Shown: positions 1 through 9,820, counted from the first letter of the stretch. The stretch is 13,780 bases of DNA from Gemmatimonadota bacterium (GCA_003142495.1 PLMM01000385.1:1-13780); one strand, 5' to 3'. Translations and numbers: made by a program. The notes: generated by a model not told the origin, from the sequence alone.

Positions 1-19
1 CCAACTGAGCTATTCCCGC
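1..19 (-). tRNA. tRNA-Gly, 5' part only (cut by window edge)
   Basis: Read on the minus strand, the bases start GCGGGAA (acceptor strand) and continue TAGCTCAGTTGG (D-stem and D-loop), which is the 5' end of a bacterial elongator tRNA. GCGGGAATAGCTCAGTTGG matches the start of typical tRNA-Gly(GCC) genes as I remember them. The anticodon lies outside the window, so the identity is inferred from the acceptor strand alone. It follows tRNA-Ala after 20 nt on the same strand and is probably cotranscribed with it. Confidence 0.65.
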
Positions 20-39
20 GTCATCCTTGGCCGATCAGG

Positions 40-112
<73 letters not shown>

Positions 113-118
113 TGAAAT

Positions 119-144
119 CTCCCCGCGAAAACGCTCGCGGGGAG
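119..144 (-). other. Leader hairpin ahead of tRNA-Ala
   Basis: CTCCCCGCG (119-127) and CGCGGGGAG (136-144) form a perfect 9-bp stem with an 8-nt loop. On the minus strand it sits between the tRNA promoter -10 box and the tRNA 5' end, so the transcript would start at or inside the stem. No U-run follows, so it is not a standard intrinsic terminator. A processing or leader structure is possible. Confidence 0.55.
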
Positions 145-150
145 CCCCCA

Positions 151-179
151 ATCTTAGTCGTACACGTCCGGTCAGTCAA
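151..179 (-). promoter_or_regulatory. sigma70-type promoter of the tRNA operon
   Basis: On the minus strand TTGACT (174-179) and TAAGAT (151-156) are separated by exactly 17 nt. This matches 5 of 6 bases of the -35 consensus and 4 of 6 of the -10. The bases after the -10 box are GC-only (TGGGGGCTCC), like the GC-rich discriminators of stringently controlled stable-RNA promoters. That link to stringent control is inference. The promoter points at tRNA-Ala/tRNA-Gly. Confidence 0.8.
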
Positions 180-210
180 GCAAAAGTGAGGCTGGTGCGA
201 CGTGTGCCCC

Positions 211-1731
211 CTACTGCGACGCCGCCTTTTTCCGCCCACCCGCCGCGCGTTTCGTCCACACGAGAATCGTTCCGCACGACGCGTGCTGCCCCTGGTACTG
301 CACGGGCACCTCGCTCGCGCTCTTGTAGATCTCGATCCCCTCGATGTCGTCCGGGCGTAGCATCTGGTCGAGGCTATTGTCCGAGTTGTCGAAGGGCGAG
401 CCATCCAGGTACCACTGCATCGGACAGCTCATGTTGCCGGCGCGCGAAGACTGCACCGTGTAGTTGTTTCCGTCGAAGGCGACGTTGAGTCCCGGAATCG
501 TGCGGAACAGATCCGTCGTCAGAATCGACTGACGTTTCTCGATGTCGTCGCGCGTCAGGAAGTTGCCCATCCCACGCTTCGCGCGCTCATCGAAACCCGG
601 GATCGAGCTCGCCGCCTTCGCTTCGACCGTCACCGCACCCAGTACGGTGGCGCGCGTGTCGAGCACCGCGGCGAGCTTGCTCTCGCGCGTCGGCGAAAGG
701 TCGACCGTGTAGCGCTTGAGCGCGAACGAGATCTGCCGCACCTCCACCGTCTGCGTCCCCGACGGCAGACCGGTGAGCCGAAAGACGCCGCGCGAATCGG
801 CCTTCGCACCGATCGCCGTGCCGACGAGATACACGTTTGCGCCCTCGAGTGGCTTCCCTTCCGGTCCGAGCACGGTGCCGGTGAGCTGCGCGGTACCGAG
901 CGGCTTCGGCGCCAACGGGGGCCCGCTCGCCGCGCCCGGCGCCGGCGTCGGCACCGGCGCCGCCGCCACCACTCGCTCGCCCACGAGAAAGTCCCGCTGC
1001 AGCACGCCACCCGGCGGCATGTTCACGTCGATCCAGCCACTCGCCTTCGTACCGAGCCGCGCCTGCGCGCGCAGCGCGACGCCATTCGGAATTCCGCAGA
1101 CGCGATAGCTCCCGTGCTCGTTCACCGTCGTGTGCACTGCCTTCGGCAGCTTCGAGAGCGACGATGTTCCGATGCTCATCTCCGTCCACATCACGACCAC
1201 GAGCGCACCAGCCAGCGGTTGATCCGTGTCGGCATTCCGCACGACGCCCATCATCAGTGCGCGCCCCTCGGTCGCGCTGTCGCGACAGATCACGCGCAGC
1301 ACCGTGCGCATCGACGGCGTGCCGAGATCGAGCAGCGCCGACTCGCCGTGGCGAAGTACGATCTTCCGCGCGGGCGGCGCTATCCCGAGCGAGTCCATAC
1401 TTGGCATGAAGAAGCCGACGACCACCGTCCCTTCCGGCAGGCTGTCCACCGAGAACTTGTACATCCCATTCACATCGGTGACGGCCTGATGCGTCGTCCC
1501 CGCAATCACGACGGTCGCGCCATGCACCGGCTCATCGTGCAGGCTGTCGTAGACCTGCCCCGACAGCGTCGCATGTCCCTCGGCCACCACCGCGCGGCGC
1601 GGCACCTCGATCGGTCGCGTCGGCGGCGTCGTGTCCGTCGTCGGCTTCCCGATGCGATGGATGATCTGTGCGCGCAGCGGTGCGGCGGCGGCGACGGAGA
1701 TGAGGAGCGCGAGAGAGGCGAGTCGGCGCAT
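211..1731 (-). CDS. Secreted CarboxypepD_reg / TonB-plug-like protein
   Basis: 506 aa from ATG at 1731. I chose this start because a signal peptide follows at once (MRRLASLALLISVAAAAPLRAQ, cleavage near residue 22); an in-frame ATG at 1788 would put 19 charged residues before it. Residues about 53-135 and 160-250 resemble carboxypeptidase regulatory-like beta-sandwich repeats. A Pro/Ala-rich linker spans about 256-280. A clear third repeat (about 282-370) begins QLTGTVLGPEGKPLEGANVY. Residues about 385-495 look like a TonB-dependent receptor plug (DLFRTIPGLNV, QWYLDGSPF, DDIEGIEIYKSASEVP). No 22-strand barrel follows; the protein ends about 10 residues after the plug. It is probably exported to the periplasm or outer membrane. 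Substrate and partner are unknown. It is transcribed divergently from the ABC gene and lies upstream of the tRNA pair. Confidence 0.85.
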   Translation of the reverse strand: MRRLASLALLISVAAAAPLRAQIIHRIGKPTTDTTPPTRPIEVPRRAVVAEGHATLSGQVYDSLHDEPVHGATVVIAGTTHQAVTDVNGMYKFSVDSLPEGTVVVGFFMPSMDSLGIAPPARKIVLRHGESALLDLGTPSMRTVLRVICRDSATEGRALMMGVVRNADTDQPLAGALVVVMWTEMSIGTSSLSKLPKAVHTTVNEHGSYRVCGIPNGVALRAQARLGTKASGWIDVNMPPGGVLQRDFLVGERVVAAAPVPTPAPGAASGPPLAPKPLGTAQLTGTVLGPEGKPLEGANVYLVGTAIGAKADSRGVFRLTGLPSGTQTVEVRQISFALKRYTVDLSPTRESKLAAVLDTRATVLGAVTVEAKAASSIPGFDERAKRGMGNFLTRDDIEKRQSILTTDLFRTIPGLNVAFDGNNYTVQSSRAGNMSCPMQWYLDGSPFDNSDNSLDQMLRPDDIEGIEIYKSASEVPVQYQGQHASCGTILVWTKRAAGGRKKAASQ

Positions 1732-1752
1732 GCGTGTTGGTATGGGAAAAGT

Positions 1753-1777
1753 CTCGCGACGAGCGTGTCGTCGCGAG
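1753..1777. repeat. 10-bp perfect inverted repeat in the divergent spacer
   Basis: CTCGCGACGA (1753-1762) and TCGTCGCGAG (1768-1777) are perfect inverted copies with a 5-nt spacer. The element lies 21 bp upstream of the ATG of the minus-strand plug protein and about 150 bp upstream of the ABC ATPase start. It could be an operator or a leader hairpin of the minus-strand transcript. I found no convincing promoter in the rest of this 197-bp spacer (1732-1928). Confidence 0.5.
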
Positions 1778-1928
1778 TCGTCTATCAAACGAAAGGCATG
1801 TCGCCAACGTTGTCGAGGGGCTCGAGCGCCTGCGCCTCAACCGCCTTCCTACCCGTCGCCACCACAATCGTTCGAGGAGCCACGACCTCGGTCGTTGCCC
1901 CTCGATGCCCATTGCGGCAGATTTCCGA

Positions 1929-2699
1929 ATGATCAAGCTCGAGGACGTCTACAAATCCTTCGGTGACAAGAAAGTCCTGCAGGGATTTTCGCTGGACGTC
2001 ATGGAAGGGGAGACGATGGTCGTCATCGGCTACTCCGGATCGGGCAAGTCCGTAGCCATCAAGCACATCGTCGGCCTTCTCATGCCGGACTCCGGCACGG
2101 TCATCGTCGATGGGAAGGACGTCCCCAACCTTCCGCGCCGTGAGCTGTACGCGCTTCGCGCCAAGATCGGCTACGTTTTCCAGTTCGCCGCGCTCTTCGA
2201 CTCGATGAGCATCGGCGACAATGTCGCGATGGGGCTGCGCAAGCTCGATATGAAGCCAGACGAGATCCGCGAGCGCGTGAGCGAGGCACTGCGCCTCGTC
2301 GATCTCCCGGACACCGAGACGCGATTTCCGGCCGAGCTCTCGGGCGGCATGCGCAAGCGCGTGGGGATCGCGCGCGCGATCGCGCTGCGCCCCAAGTACA
2401 TCCTCTACGACGAGCCGACCACCGGCCTCGACCCGGTCACCAGCGCCGTCATCGACGAGCTCATGATCCGCATGCGCAAACAGCTCGCCGTCACGAGCGT
2501 CGTCATCACGCACGACATGCGGAGCGCGTACACGATCGGCTCGCGGATCGCGATGCTGTACGATGGGCGCGTGCGGCAGGTCGGCACCGTCGATGAGATC
2601 AGGAACACGAAGGATCCGGTGGTTCGCCAGTTCATCGAAGGACGTGCGACGCTGAACGAGGTCGAGATGACCGGCGTCCCCGCTTCCGCGCGCGCCTGA
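1929..2699 (+). CDS. mlaF: ABC transporter ATP-binding protein, MlaF type
   Basis: 256 aa, typical for a single ABC ATPase domain. Walker A is GYSGSGKS (34-41), Q-loop Gln85, signature LSGGM (137-141), Walker B YILYDEP (157-163) and H-loop His195, so ATPase function looks intact. The closest recognisable family is MlaF/Ttg2A, the ATPase of the MlaFEDB system that moves phospholipids between inner and outer membrane. Supporting features are the YALRAKIGYVFQFAALFDSM region and the VRQFIEG end. No mlaE permease or mlaD substrate-binding gene is adjacent, so its partners would be elsewhere. I chose ATG 1929 (MIKLEDVYKSFG) because homologues begin at this strand; ATG 1905 would add 8 residues. No clear SD precedes either. 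It heads an operon with the Nudix gene, 3 nt downstream. Confidence 0.87.
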   Translation: MIKLEDVYKSFGDKKVLQGFSLDVMEGETMVVIGYSGSGKSVAIKHIVGLLMPDSGTVIVDGKDVPNLPRRELYALRAKIGYVFQFAALFDSMSIGDNVAMGLRKLDMKPDEIRERVSEALRLVDLPDTETRFPAELSGGMRKRVGIARAIALRPKYILYDEPTTGLDPVTSAVIDELMIRMRKQLAVTSVVITHDMRSAYTIGSRIAMLYDGRVRQVGTVDEIRNTKDPVVRQFIEGRATLNEVEMTGVPASARA

Positions 2700-2702
2700 G
2701 TC

Positions 2703-3149
2703 GTGACGCGCACGCGCGCCAGCCGCGAAGTCTCGGCCGGAGGCGTGGTCTATCGCGTCGAGGACGGCCGCGCGCTCTTCCTGCTCATTCGCGACAGCTA
2801 CCGCAACTGGGGCTTCCCGAAGGGGCATCTCGAGCCGAGCGAGCTTCCCGAGGCCGCGGCTCTGCGCGAGGTCTCCGAGGAGACGGGGCTGACTGATCTC
2901 GTCGTGCGCGGCGAGCTCGCGACCATCGACTGGCACTTTCGCTTCCGCGGAAAGTTGATCCACAAGATCTGCCACTTCTTTCTGATGGAATCCGAGAACG
3001 CCGCGACGAGCCCGCAGCGCGAGGAGGGAATCACCGCCTGCAAATGGGTGCCGATCGACGAGGCGCTCGCGCTCATCTCGTACGCGAACGCGCGCGAGGT
3101 GCTGCAGCGCGCGGCGGAGACCGTCGGCGGCGCCCCAGCGGCGCACTGA
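2703..3149 (+). CDS. Nudix hydrolase (MutT / Ap4A-hydrolase-like)
   Basis: 148 aa starting at GTG, 3 nt after the ABC ATPase stop. The full Nudix box GX5EX7REUXEEXGU is present at residues 41-63 (Gly41, Glu47, Arg55-Glu56, Glu59-Glu60, Gly62-Leu63), so the Mg2+-binding catalytic site is intact. The N-terminal SAGGVVYR and the NWGFPKGHLE segment resemble bacterial Ap4A-hydrolase/MutT-type members that cleave nucleoside diphosphate linkages. The substrate cannot be read from the sequence. Its stop TGA shares a base with the next ATG (TGATG), which suggests translational coupling to the regulator. Confidence 0.9.
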   Translation: MTRTRASREVSAGGVVYRVEDGRALFLLIRDSYRNWGFPKGHLEPSELPEAAALREVSEETGLTDLVVRGELATIDWHFRFRGKLIHKICHFFLMESENAATSPQREEGITACKWVPIDEALALISYANAREVLQRAAETVGGAPAAH

Positions 3150-3949
3150 TGCCGCCTCGCGCTGCCCAGGTGCGAGGGCGCGACTCTGCGCCCCAGGTGA
3201 TCGTCGTGGCGTACGCCCCCCGCGAGCACACCCGCGCTCGCATTCGCGCATCGCTCGTCCGCATCCACCGCCGCGGCCTGCTCGCGCGCACGGAGAAGGC
3301 TTTCACGAACGCATTTCGAACGCATTTTGTGAATACGGCGCTCGTCGAGCTCGCGGCCGACGGTGACGGGCACGGCCCCGCGGAGCTCGCGCGCGAATAT
3401 CCGAGCGTTCCCTTCATCGCGCTCACGCCCTTCCGCCCCGTCGATGCGCCGGCGATCGCGCGCTGCGCCGAGCTCGACTTCGCCGACGTGCTCGCGGACG
3501 GCACCGACGACGGGCTCCTCACCCACGCCCTGCTCGCGCACGGCTTCTCCTCGCGCTTCGCCGCAGCGCTGCACGCGCCGCCCACACTGCTCGCGCTCTC
3601 GTCGCCGCTGCAGCTCGCTGCGTGGCGCACCGCCGTCGCCCACGCCGGTCGCCCGGTTGCCACCGCCGAGATCGCGCGCACGCTCGGCGTCACACGGGAG
3701 CACCTGAGCCGCAGCTTCTCGGCCGGCGGCGCCCCGACGCTCAAGCGCGTCGTCGACCTCGTGCGGCTCCTCGCCGCCGGCGAGCTCGCGAAGAACCCGG
3801 GCTACGATCTCACGGCCGTGGCGAGGCTCGTGGGCTTCACGTCGAGCGCCAAGCTCTCAGCTACCGTCAAGCGCCTCGTCCGTGCCCAGGCCAGCGCGCT
3901 CTCCGCCCTCCGCGCCACGGACCTGATCGAGCGATTCCTCCGCGGCTAG
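3149..3949 (+). CDS. AraC-type helix-turn-helix regulator with pseudo-receiver-like N-terminus
   Basis: 266 aa from ATG 3149, which overlaps the Nudix stop. Further upstream in-frame codons would run deep into the Nudix gene. Residues about 170-250 look like the double HTH of the AraC family: VATAEIARTLGVTREHLSRSF (first helix pair, about 170-190) and YDLTAVARLVGFTSSAKLSATVKR (second, about 219-242), although FxxxFGYS-type signature residues are weak. Residues about 15-130 alternate hydrophobic strands and helices (QVIVVAYAPRE, ALVELAADG, PFIALTPF, FADVLADG) like a receiver fold. They lack the phospho-acceptor Asp and conserved Lys, so this would be a pseudo-receiver. Target genes are unknown. 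Being last in this operon and directly upstream of atpA, it could act on either. Confidence 0.75.
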   Translation: MPPRAAQVRGRDSAPQVIVVAYAPREHTRARIRASLVRIHRRGLLARTEKAFTNAFRTHFVNTALVELAADGDGHGPAELAREYPSVPFIALTPFRPVDAPAIARCAELDFADVLADGTDDGLLTHALLAHGFSSRFAAALHAPPTLLALSSPLQLAAWRTAVAHAGRPVATAEIARTLGVTREHLSRSFSAGGAPTLKRVVDLVRLLAAGELAKNPGYDLTAVARLVGFTSSAKLSATVKRLVRAQASALSALRATDLIERFLRG

Positions 3950-4000
3950 CGCGAGGCGCGCGATGCCGCGATATATGGATAGCTGGAGTCTTGCCCGATC

Positions 4001-4032
4001 AGCTAGCTTGTGATAAATTTCACAAGCTAGCT
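4001..4032. promoter_or_regulatory. Perfect palindrome with CRP/FNR-type core upstream of atpA
   Basis: AGCTAGCTTGTGA (4001-4013) and TCACAAGCTAGCT (4020-4032) are perfect 13-bp inverted copies around TAAATT. The core TGTGA-N6-TCACA is identical to the consensus half-sites and spacing of CRP-family dimers. Each outer end is the self-complementary AGCTAGCT. The site lies 37 bp before the atpA ATG. TGTGATAAA inside it also resembles an extended -10 box, 15 nt after TTGCCC (3991-3996), so a bound protein might block or position polymerase. No T-run follows, which argues against a terminator. The rest of spacer 3950-4068 shows nothing clear. Confidence 0.65.
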
Positions 4033-4068
4033 ACGAATATCTTCGCGACCCCATAGCCCGCTGCCGAC

Positions 4069-5673
<1,605 letters not shown>

Positions 5674-5695
5674 CTCGCACTCTACGAGCTGACTC

Positions 5696-6586
5696 ATGGC
5701 GCAGGGACGCGAGCTCAAGGGACGGATCAAGTCCATCGAAGGGACGCGCAAGATCACGCGCTCCATGGAGATGGTCGCGACTTCCAAGCTCAAGCGCGCG
5801 CAGGATCGAGTCATCGCCGCGCGCCCGTACGCGAAGGCGCTCGAGGCGGTGATCGCCGATCTCTACTCACCGGAGCTCGCGGAGCGCTTTCCGCTGCTGC
5901 GGCAACCGGAGAGCGGCGCGCAAAAGGACATCCCGACGTCGGGCCGCCGCGCCGCCGTCATTCTGCTCACGTCGAATCAGGGACTCGCGGGCGCGTTCAA
6001 CGCGAATCTCATTCGCGAGGCGCGCAACCTGCTCGCGCGCCTCACCGCTGGTGGCGTGCAGAGCGAGATCCACGTCGTCGGCCGCAAGGGCGTCGGCTTC
6101 TTCCGCTACGTCGGCACGCCGATCGCGACGTCGCGCGTCGACATCGGCGACAAGCCGCTCGCGGAGCACGGCCCGCAGCTCGTCGACGCGCTCATGCACG
6201 ACTTCATCGACAAGAAACTCGACGCGGTCTACGTCGTGTACGCGAAGTACAACTCGCCGCTCTCGACGCCGCCCGTAGCCGAGCGCGTGCTCCCGGTAAC
6301 GCCGCCCGTGCGCAAGGGACCGGCGCGCGACTATCTGCTCTTCCCGAACGCCGAGGAAATCCTCTCGGCGCTCCTTCCGCTCTACGTGCGCAATGCGATT
6401 TATCGCGCGCTCGTCGAGACGGTCGCTGGGGAGCAGGGCGCGCGCAGAACGGCGATGAAGGCCGCGACGGACAACGCTGGCGACATTCTCAACGATCTGC
6501 GTCGCACGTACAACCGCGCGCGCCAGGCGCAGATCACGCAGGAGATCGCCGAGATCGTCGGCGGTGCGGAAGCACTGAGCGGTTGA
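5696..6586 (+). CDS. atpG: F-type ATP synthase subunit gamma
   Basis: 296 aa, normal for the family. This is the central-stalk rotor that couples proton flow to catalysis in the alpha3beta3 ring. The N-terminal helix carries the hallmark KGRIKSIEGTRKITRSMEMV and SKLKRAQ segments (residues about 8-36). The Rossmann-like middle includes VILLTSNQGLAGAFN (about 87-101). The C-terminal helix ends LRRTYNRARQAQITQEI, the classic coiled-coil partner of the first helix. The start ATG is 22 nt after atpA; no strong SD is visible. It is cotranscribed with the flanking atp genes. Confidence 0.97.
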   Translation: MAQGRELKGRIKSIEGTRKITRSMEMVATSKLKRAQDRVIAARPYAKALEAVIADLYSPELAERFPLLRQPESGAQKDIPTSGRRAAVILLTSNQGLAGAFNANLIREARNLLARLTAGGVQSEIHVVGRKGVGFFRYVGTPIATSRVDIGDKPLAEHGPQLVDALMHDFIDKKLDAVYVVYAKYNSPLSTPPVAERVLPVTPPVRKGPARDYLLFPNAEEILSALLPLYVRNAIYRALVETVAGEQGARRTAMKAATDNAGDILNDLRRTYNRARQAQITQEIAEIVGGAEALSG

Positions 6587-6610
6587 CCCGTCTTTTACGC
6601 AGCACGCTGA

Positions 6611-8074
<1,464 letters not shown>

Positions 8075-8077
8075 TTC

Positions 8078-8329
8078 GTGCTCAAAGTCTCTGTCATCTC
8101 GCCGGAGAAGGTGCTGTACGAGGGCGACGCGACCTCCGTGGTCGCGCCCGCCTTCGACGGCGAGCTCGGCATCCTCACGGGCCATGCGCCGATGATCACG
8201 GCGCTCGGCACCGGCACGCTGCGCGTGGAAGGCGGGGCGGGGAATCAGCGCTTCGCGGTGGAGGGCGGCTTTCTGCAGGTGGTGGATGATCAGGTGCGCG
8301 TGGTCACAGAACGGGCGAAAGCCGTCTAG
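8078..8329 (+). CDS. atpC: F-type ATP synthase subunit epsilon, short form
   Basis: 83 aa from GTG, 3 nt after the atpD stop. It contains only the N-terminal beta-sandwich that binds gamma and the c-ring: LKVSVISPEKVLYEGDATSV, the GELGILTGHAP turn (about 29-39), and GGFLQVVDDQVRVV. The C-terminal two-helix domain, roughly 45-50 residues in E. coli and Bacillus epsilon, is absent. That domain gives ATP-sensing autoinhibition, so regulation by an extended epsilon is not expected here. Short epsilons are known in some other phyla. There is no sign of truncation by mutation: the ORF stops cleanly and a terminator follows 24 nt later. Confidence 0.95.
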   Translation: MLKVSVISPEKVLYEGDATSVVAPAFDGELGILTGHAPMITALGTGTLRVEGGAGNQRFAVEGGFLQVVDDQVRVVTERAKAV

Positions 8330-8353
8330 TTGTGCACGCACATTGCATTAGGG

Positions 8354-8390
8354 AAACGCGGGCCTGAGCTGTTGGGCCCGCGTTTTTTTT
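8354..8390 (+). terminator. Rho-independent terminator of the atp operon
   Basis: AAACGCGGGCC (8354-8364) pairs perfectly with GGCCCGCGTTT (8375-8385) around a 10-nt loop, and eight T residues run from 8383 to 8390. This is a textbook intrinsic terminator and the strongest in the window. It ends the atpA-G-D-C transcript. The SD of the next gene begins at the very next base. Confidence 0.93.
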
Positions 8391-8395
8391 GGAGG
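8391..8395 (+). promoter_or_regulatory. Shine-Dalgarno that fixes the GTG 8402 start
   Basis: GGAGG lies 6 nt before GTG 8402, a consensus SD at good spacing. Because it directly follows the terminator T-run, it rules out a start further upstream, although the frame stays open through the terminator back to 8330. Confidence 0.8.
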
Positions 8396-8401
8396 CTCAT
8401 C

Positions 8402-9124
8402 GTGCCGCTCGGGCGTTCGTTCCCGCTTCTCGGAATCGTGGTCGCATCGTCGCTTGCGCTTGCACTTCCTGCGCGCACGCAGATGCTGGGCGCGCCGGTG
8501 TTGCAGAATGCATTCACCAATCGAGGCTTCACGGTTGGTGCGGACTTCGGCGCCGGCAAGGATGTGACGTCGTTCGGCGGCGCGGTCGCATGGTCGCCAA
8601 CGAGCGGGGTCTTTCAACTGTCCGGCGGCGTAGCCTATCTCGACAGCAAGAATGCATCGGCAACCGCGACGTACGGTGCACGGTTGATGGTACCCGTGCT
8701 CAACCGAACATCCGCATTCGGTGTAGCACCATTCGTCGGCATGGGCGGCGCGAACTTCAGCGGCGTCAACGATTGGCAGATCCCGCTCGGAATCTCCGCG
8801 GGGTATCGACGCGCGATCGGCACGAATGGGCGTGGCATTTCGGCCTATGTTTCGCCATTCTATACGTGGGCACGCGTGCGTGAAGGTGGACAAACGGAAA
8901 CGCACGGATTGCTTCGTGTGTCCGTCGGAGTCGACGCTGTGGTGCTTCCACGTGTTGGAGTCACCGTCGGCTACGAGGCGGGGCAGAACGCCAGCGATGG
9001 CGAGGCCGGCGCGACCGGCGGCATCTTCGGAATTGGCGTGTCTTACTCGCTGTACAAGCCGGGAAGTGGTAGGGCAAAGAAGCCCGCTGCCGCACCACGT
9101 GACACATCCGCTGCAAAACCATAG
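8402..9124 (+). CDS. Predicted outer-membrane beta-barrel protein
   Basis: 240 aa from GTG 8402, set by the GGAGG just upstream. The N-terminus has a signal peptide (Arg5, then hydrophobic LLGIVVASSLALALP, cleavage near residues 24-27). The mature part is Gly/Ser/aromatic-rich with alternating polar and hydrophobic residues and short turns, for example FTVGADFGAGKDVTSFGGAVAW, VFQLSGGVAYLDS, GISAYVSPFYTW and VGVTVGYEAGQ. This is the look of an 8- to 10-strand outer-membrane barrel. A Lys/Ala/Pro-rich tail (RAKKPAAAPRDTSAAKP) follows the last strand. I do not recognise a named family. It and the next gene (33 nt later) are similar in design and probably form a pair. Confidence 0.75.
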   Translation: MPLGRSFPLLGIVVASSLALALPARTQMLGAPVLQNAFTNRGFTVGADFGAGKDVTSFGGAVAWSPTSGVFQLSGGVAYLDSKNASATATYGARLMVPVLNRTSAFGVAPFVGMGGANFSGVNDWQIPLGISAGYRRAIGTNGRGISAYVSPFYTWARVREGGQTETHGLLRVSVGVDAVVLPRVGVTVGYEAGQNASDGEAGATGGIFGIGVSYSLYKPGSGRAKKPAAAPRDTSAAKP

Positions 9125-9145
9125 AACGTATCACTCATAGAATTC

Positions 9146-9152
9146 GAGGGAG
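9146..9152 (+). promoter_or_regulatory. Shine-Dalgarno for CDS 9157
   Basis: GAGGGAG ends 4 nt before ATG 9157. Clear SD sequences are rare in this window, so it supports both the start codon and good expression of this envelope protein. Confidence 0.7.
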
Positions 9153-9156
9153 ATCA

Positions 9157-9816
9157 ATGCATACACGCTTCTCGTTTGCGAAGACGTTCGCCGTTGCCTG
9201 CGCGGCCATTGTTCTCGGCGCCAGCGCGGCATCGGCGCAGGCTTGGCACTATCCCACGCTGCAGGTGCCGACGATCTCGTCGCGCGACTTCAGCGTTCTC
9301 GTCGCCGGCGGCGGCGACTACGGCACGAGCTTCGTCGGCCAGTGGCGCGAGGGGATTGCTCCGGATGTCATGGTGAACTTCGATGTCGGTCTCGCGACGC
9401 CGGGCAACACGACGCTCTTTCTCGCGGGCGCCGGTCTCGGCTACACGCTCATGAAGTCGACGCAGGAAGTTCCGATCGACCTCATGCTCACCGGCGGCCT
9501 GTACGGCGCGTTCGGCAACGGAAGCCTGATTCGCATTCCGGTTGGCGTCGTGGCGGGGCACTACTTCCCGCTCTCGGGCGGCCTCGCGGTCACGCCGTTC
9601 GTCTCGCCCCGCCTCTCCATCGATGTGTGCGCGAGCGATTGCAACGGTGAGGGCACCAATCTGAAGCTGAACTTCGACATTGGCGCTCGCCTCGATGTGA
9701 CGAAGACCATTGGCGTCACCGCGGCGCTCACGGTCGGCGGCCTCGGCGGCGGACCGAGCCAGACGGCGTTCGGCGTCGGCCTCGTGTATCGCCCGAACAT
9801 GGCCCCGCGCCACTAG
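9157..9816 (+). CDS. Predicted outer-membrane beta-barrel protein
   Basis: 219 aa with a strong signal peptide (Arg4, Lys9, hydrophobic TFAVACAAIVLGASAASA, cleavage after AQA near residue 29). The mature protein is rich in Gly and short amphipathic strands (FSVLVAGGGDYGTSFVGQW, MVNFDVGLATPGNTTLFLAGAGLGYTL, LAVTPFVSPRLSID, ITAALTVGGLGGG-like end, FGVGLVYRP). It ends with a strand followed by NMAPRH. This fits a small barrel. Two Cys residues (CASDC, about 158-162) could form a surface disulfide. I do not recognise a named family. It follows the other barrel-like gene after 32 nt, and a perfect 18-bp hairpin begins 4 nt after its stop. Confidence 0.75.
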   Translation: MHTRFSFAKTFAVACAAIVLGASAASAQAWHYPTLQVPTISSRDFSVLVAGGGDYGTSFVGQWREGIAPDVMVNFDVGLATPGNTTLFLAGAGLGYTLMKSTQEVPIDLMLTGGLYGAFGNGSLIRIPVGVVAGHYFPLSGGLAVTPFVSPRLSIDVCASDCNGEGTNLKLNFDIGARLDVTKTIGVTAALTVGGLGGGPSQTAFGVGLVYRPNMAPRH

Positions 9817-9820
9817 CTTG

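Noticed and set aside
211..1731. Complete TonB-dependent receptor
   Set aside because: There is no beta-barrel after the plug; the protein ends at 506 residues, well short of such receptors.
1734..1928. Extended N-terminus of the ABC ATPase
   Set aside because: The extra 65 residues are Arg/His-rich with no similarity to ABC proteins and cover the divergent spacer.
1785..3251. Minus-strand frame opposite the ABC and Nudix genes
   Set aside because: It spans two real genes and their junction and shows no family features.
4001..4032. Palindrome as a terminator of the AraC operon
   Set aside because: The stem is only moderately GC-rich, no T-run follows, and the core matches a dimer binding site much better.
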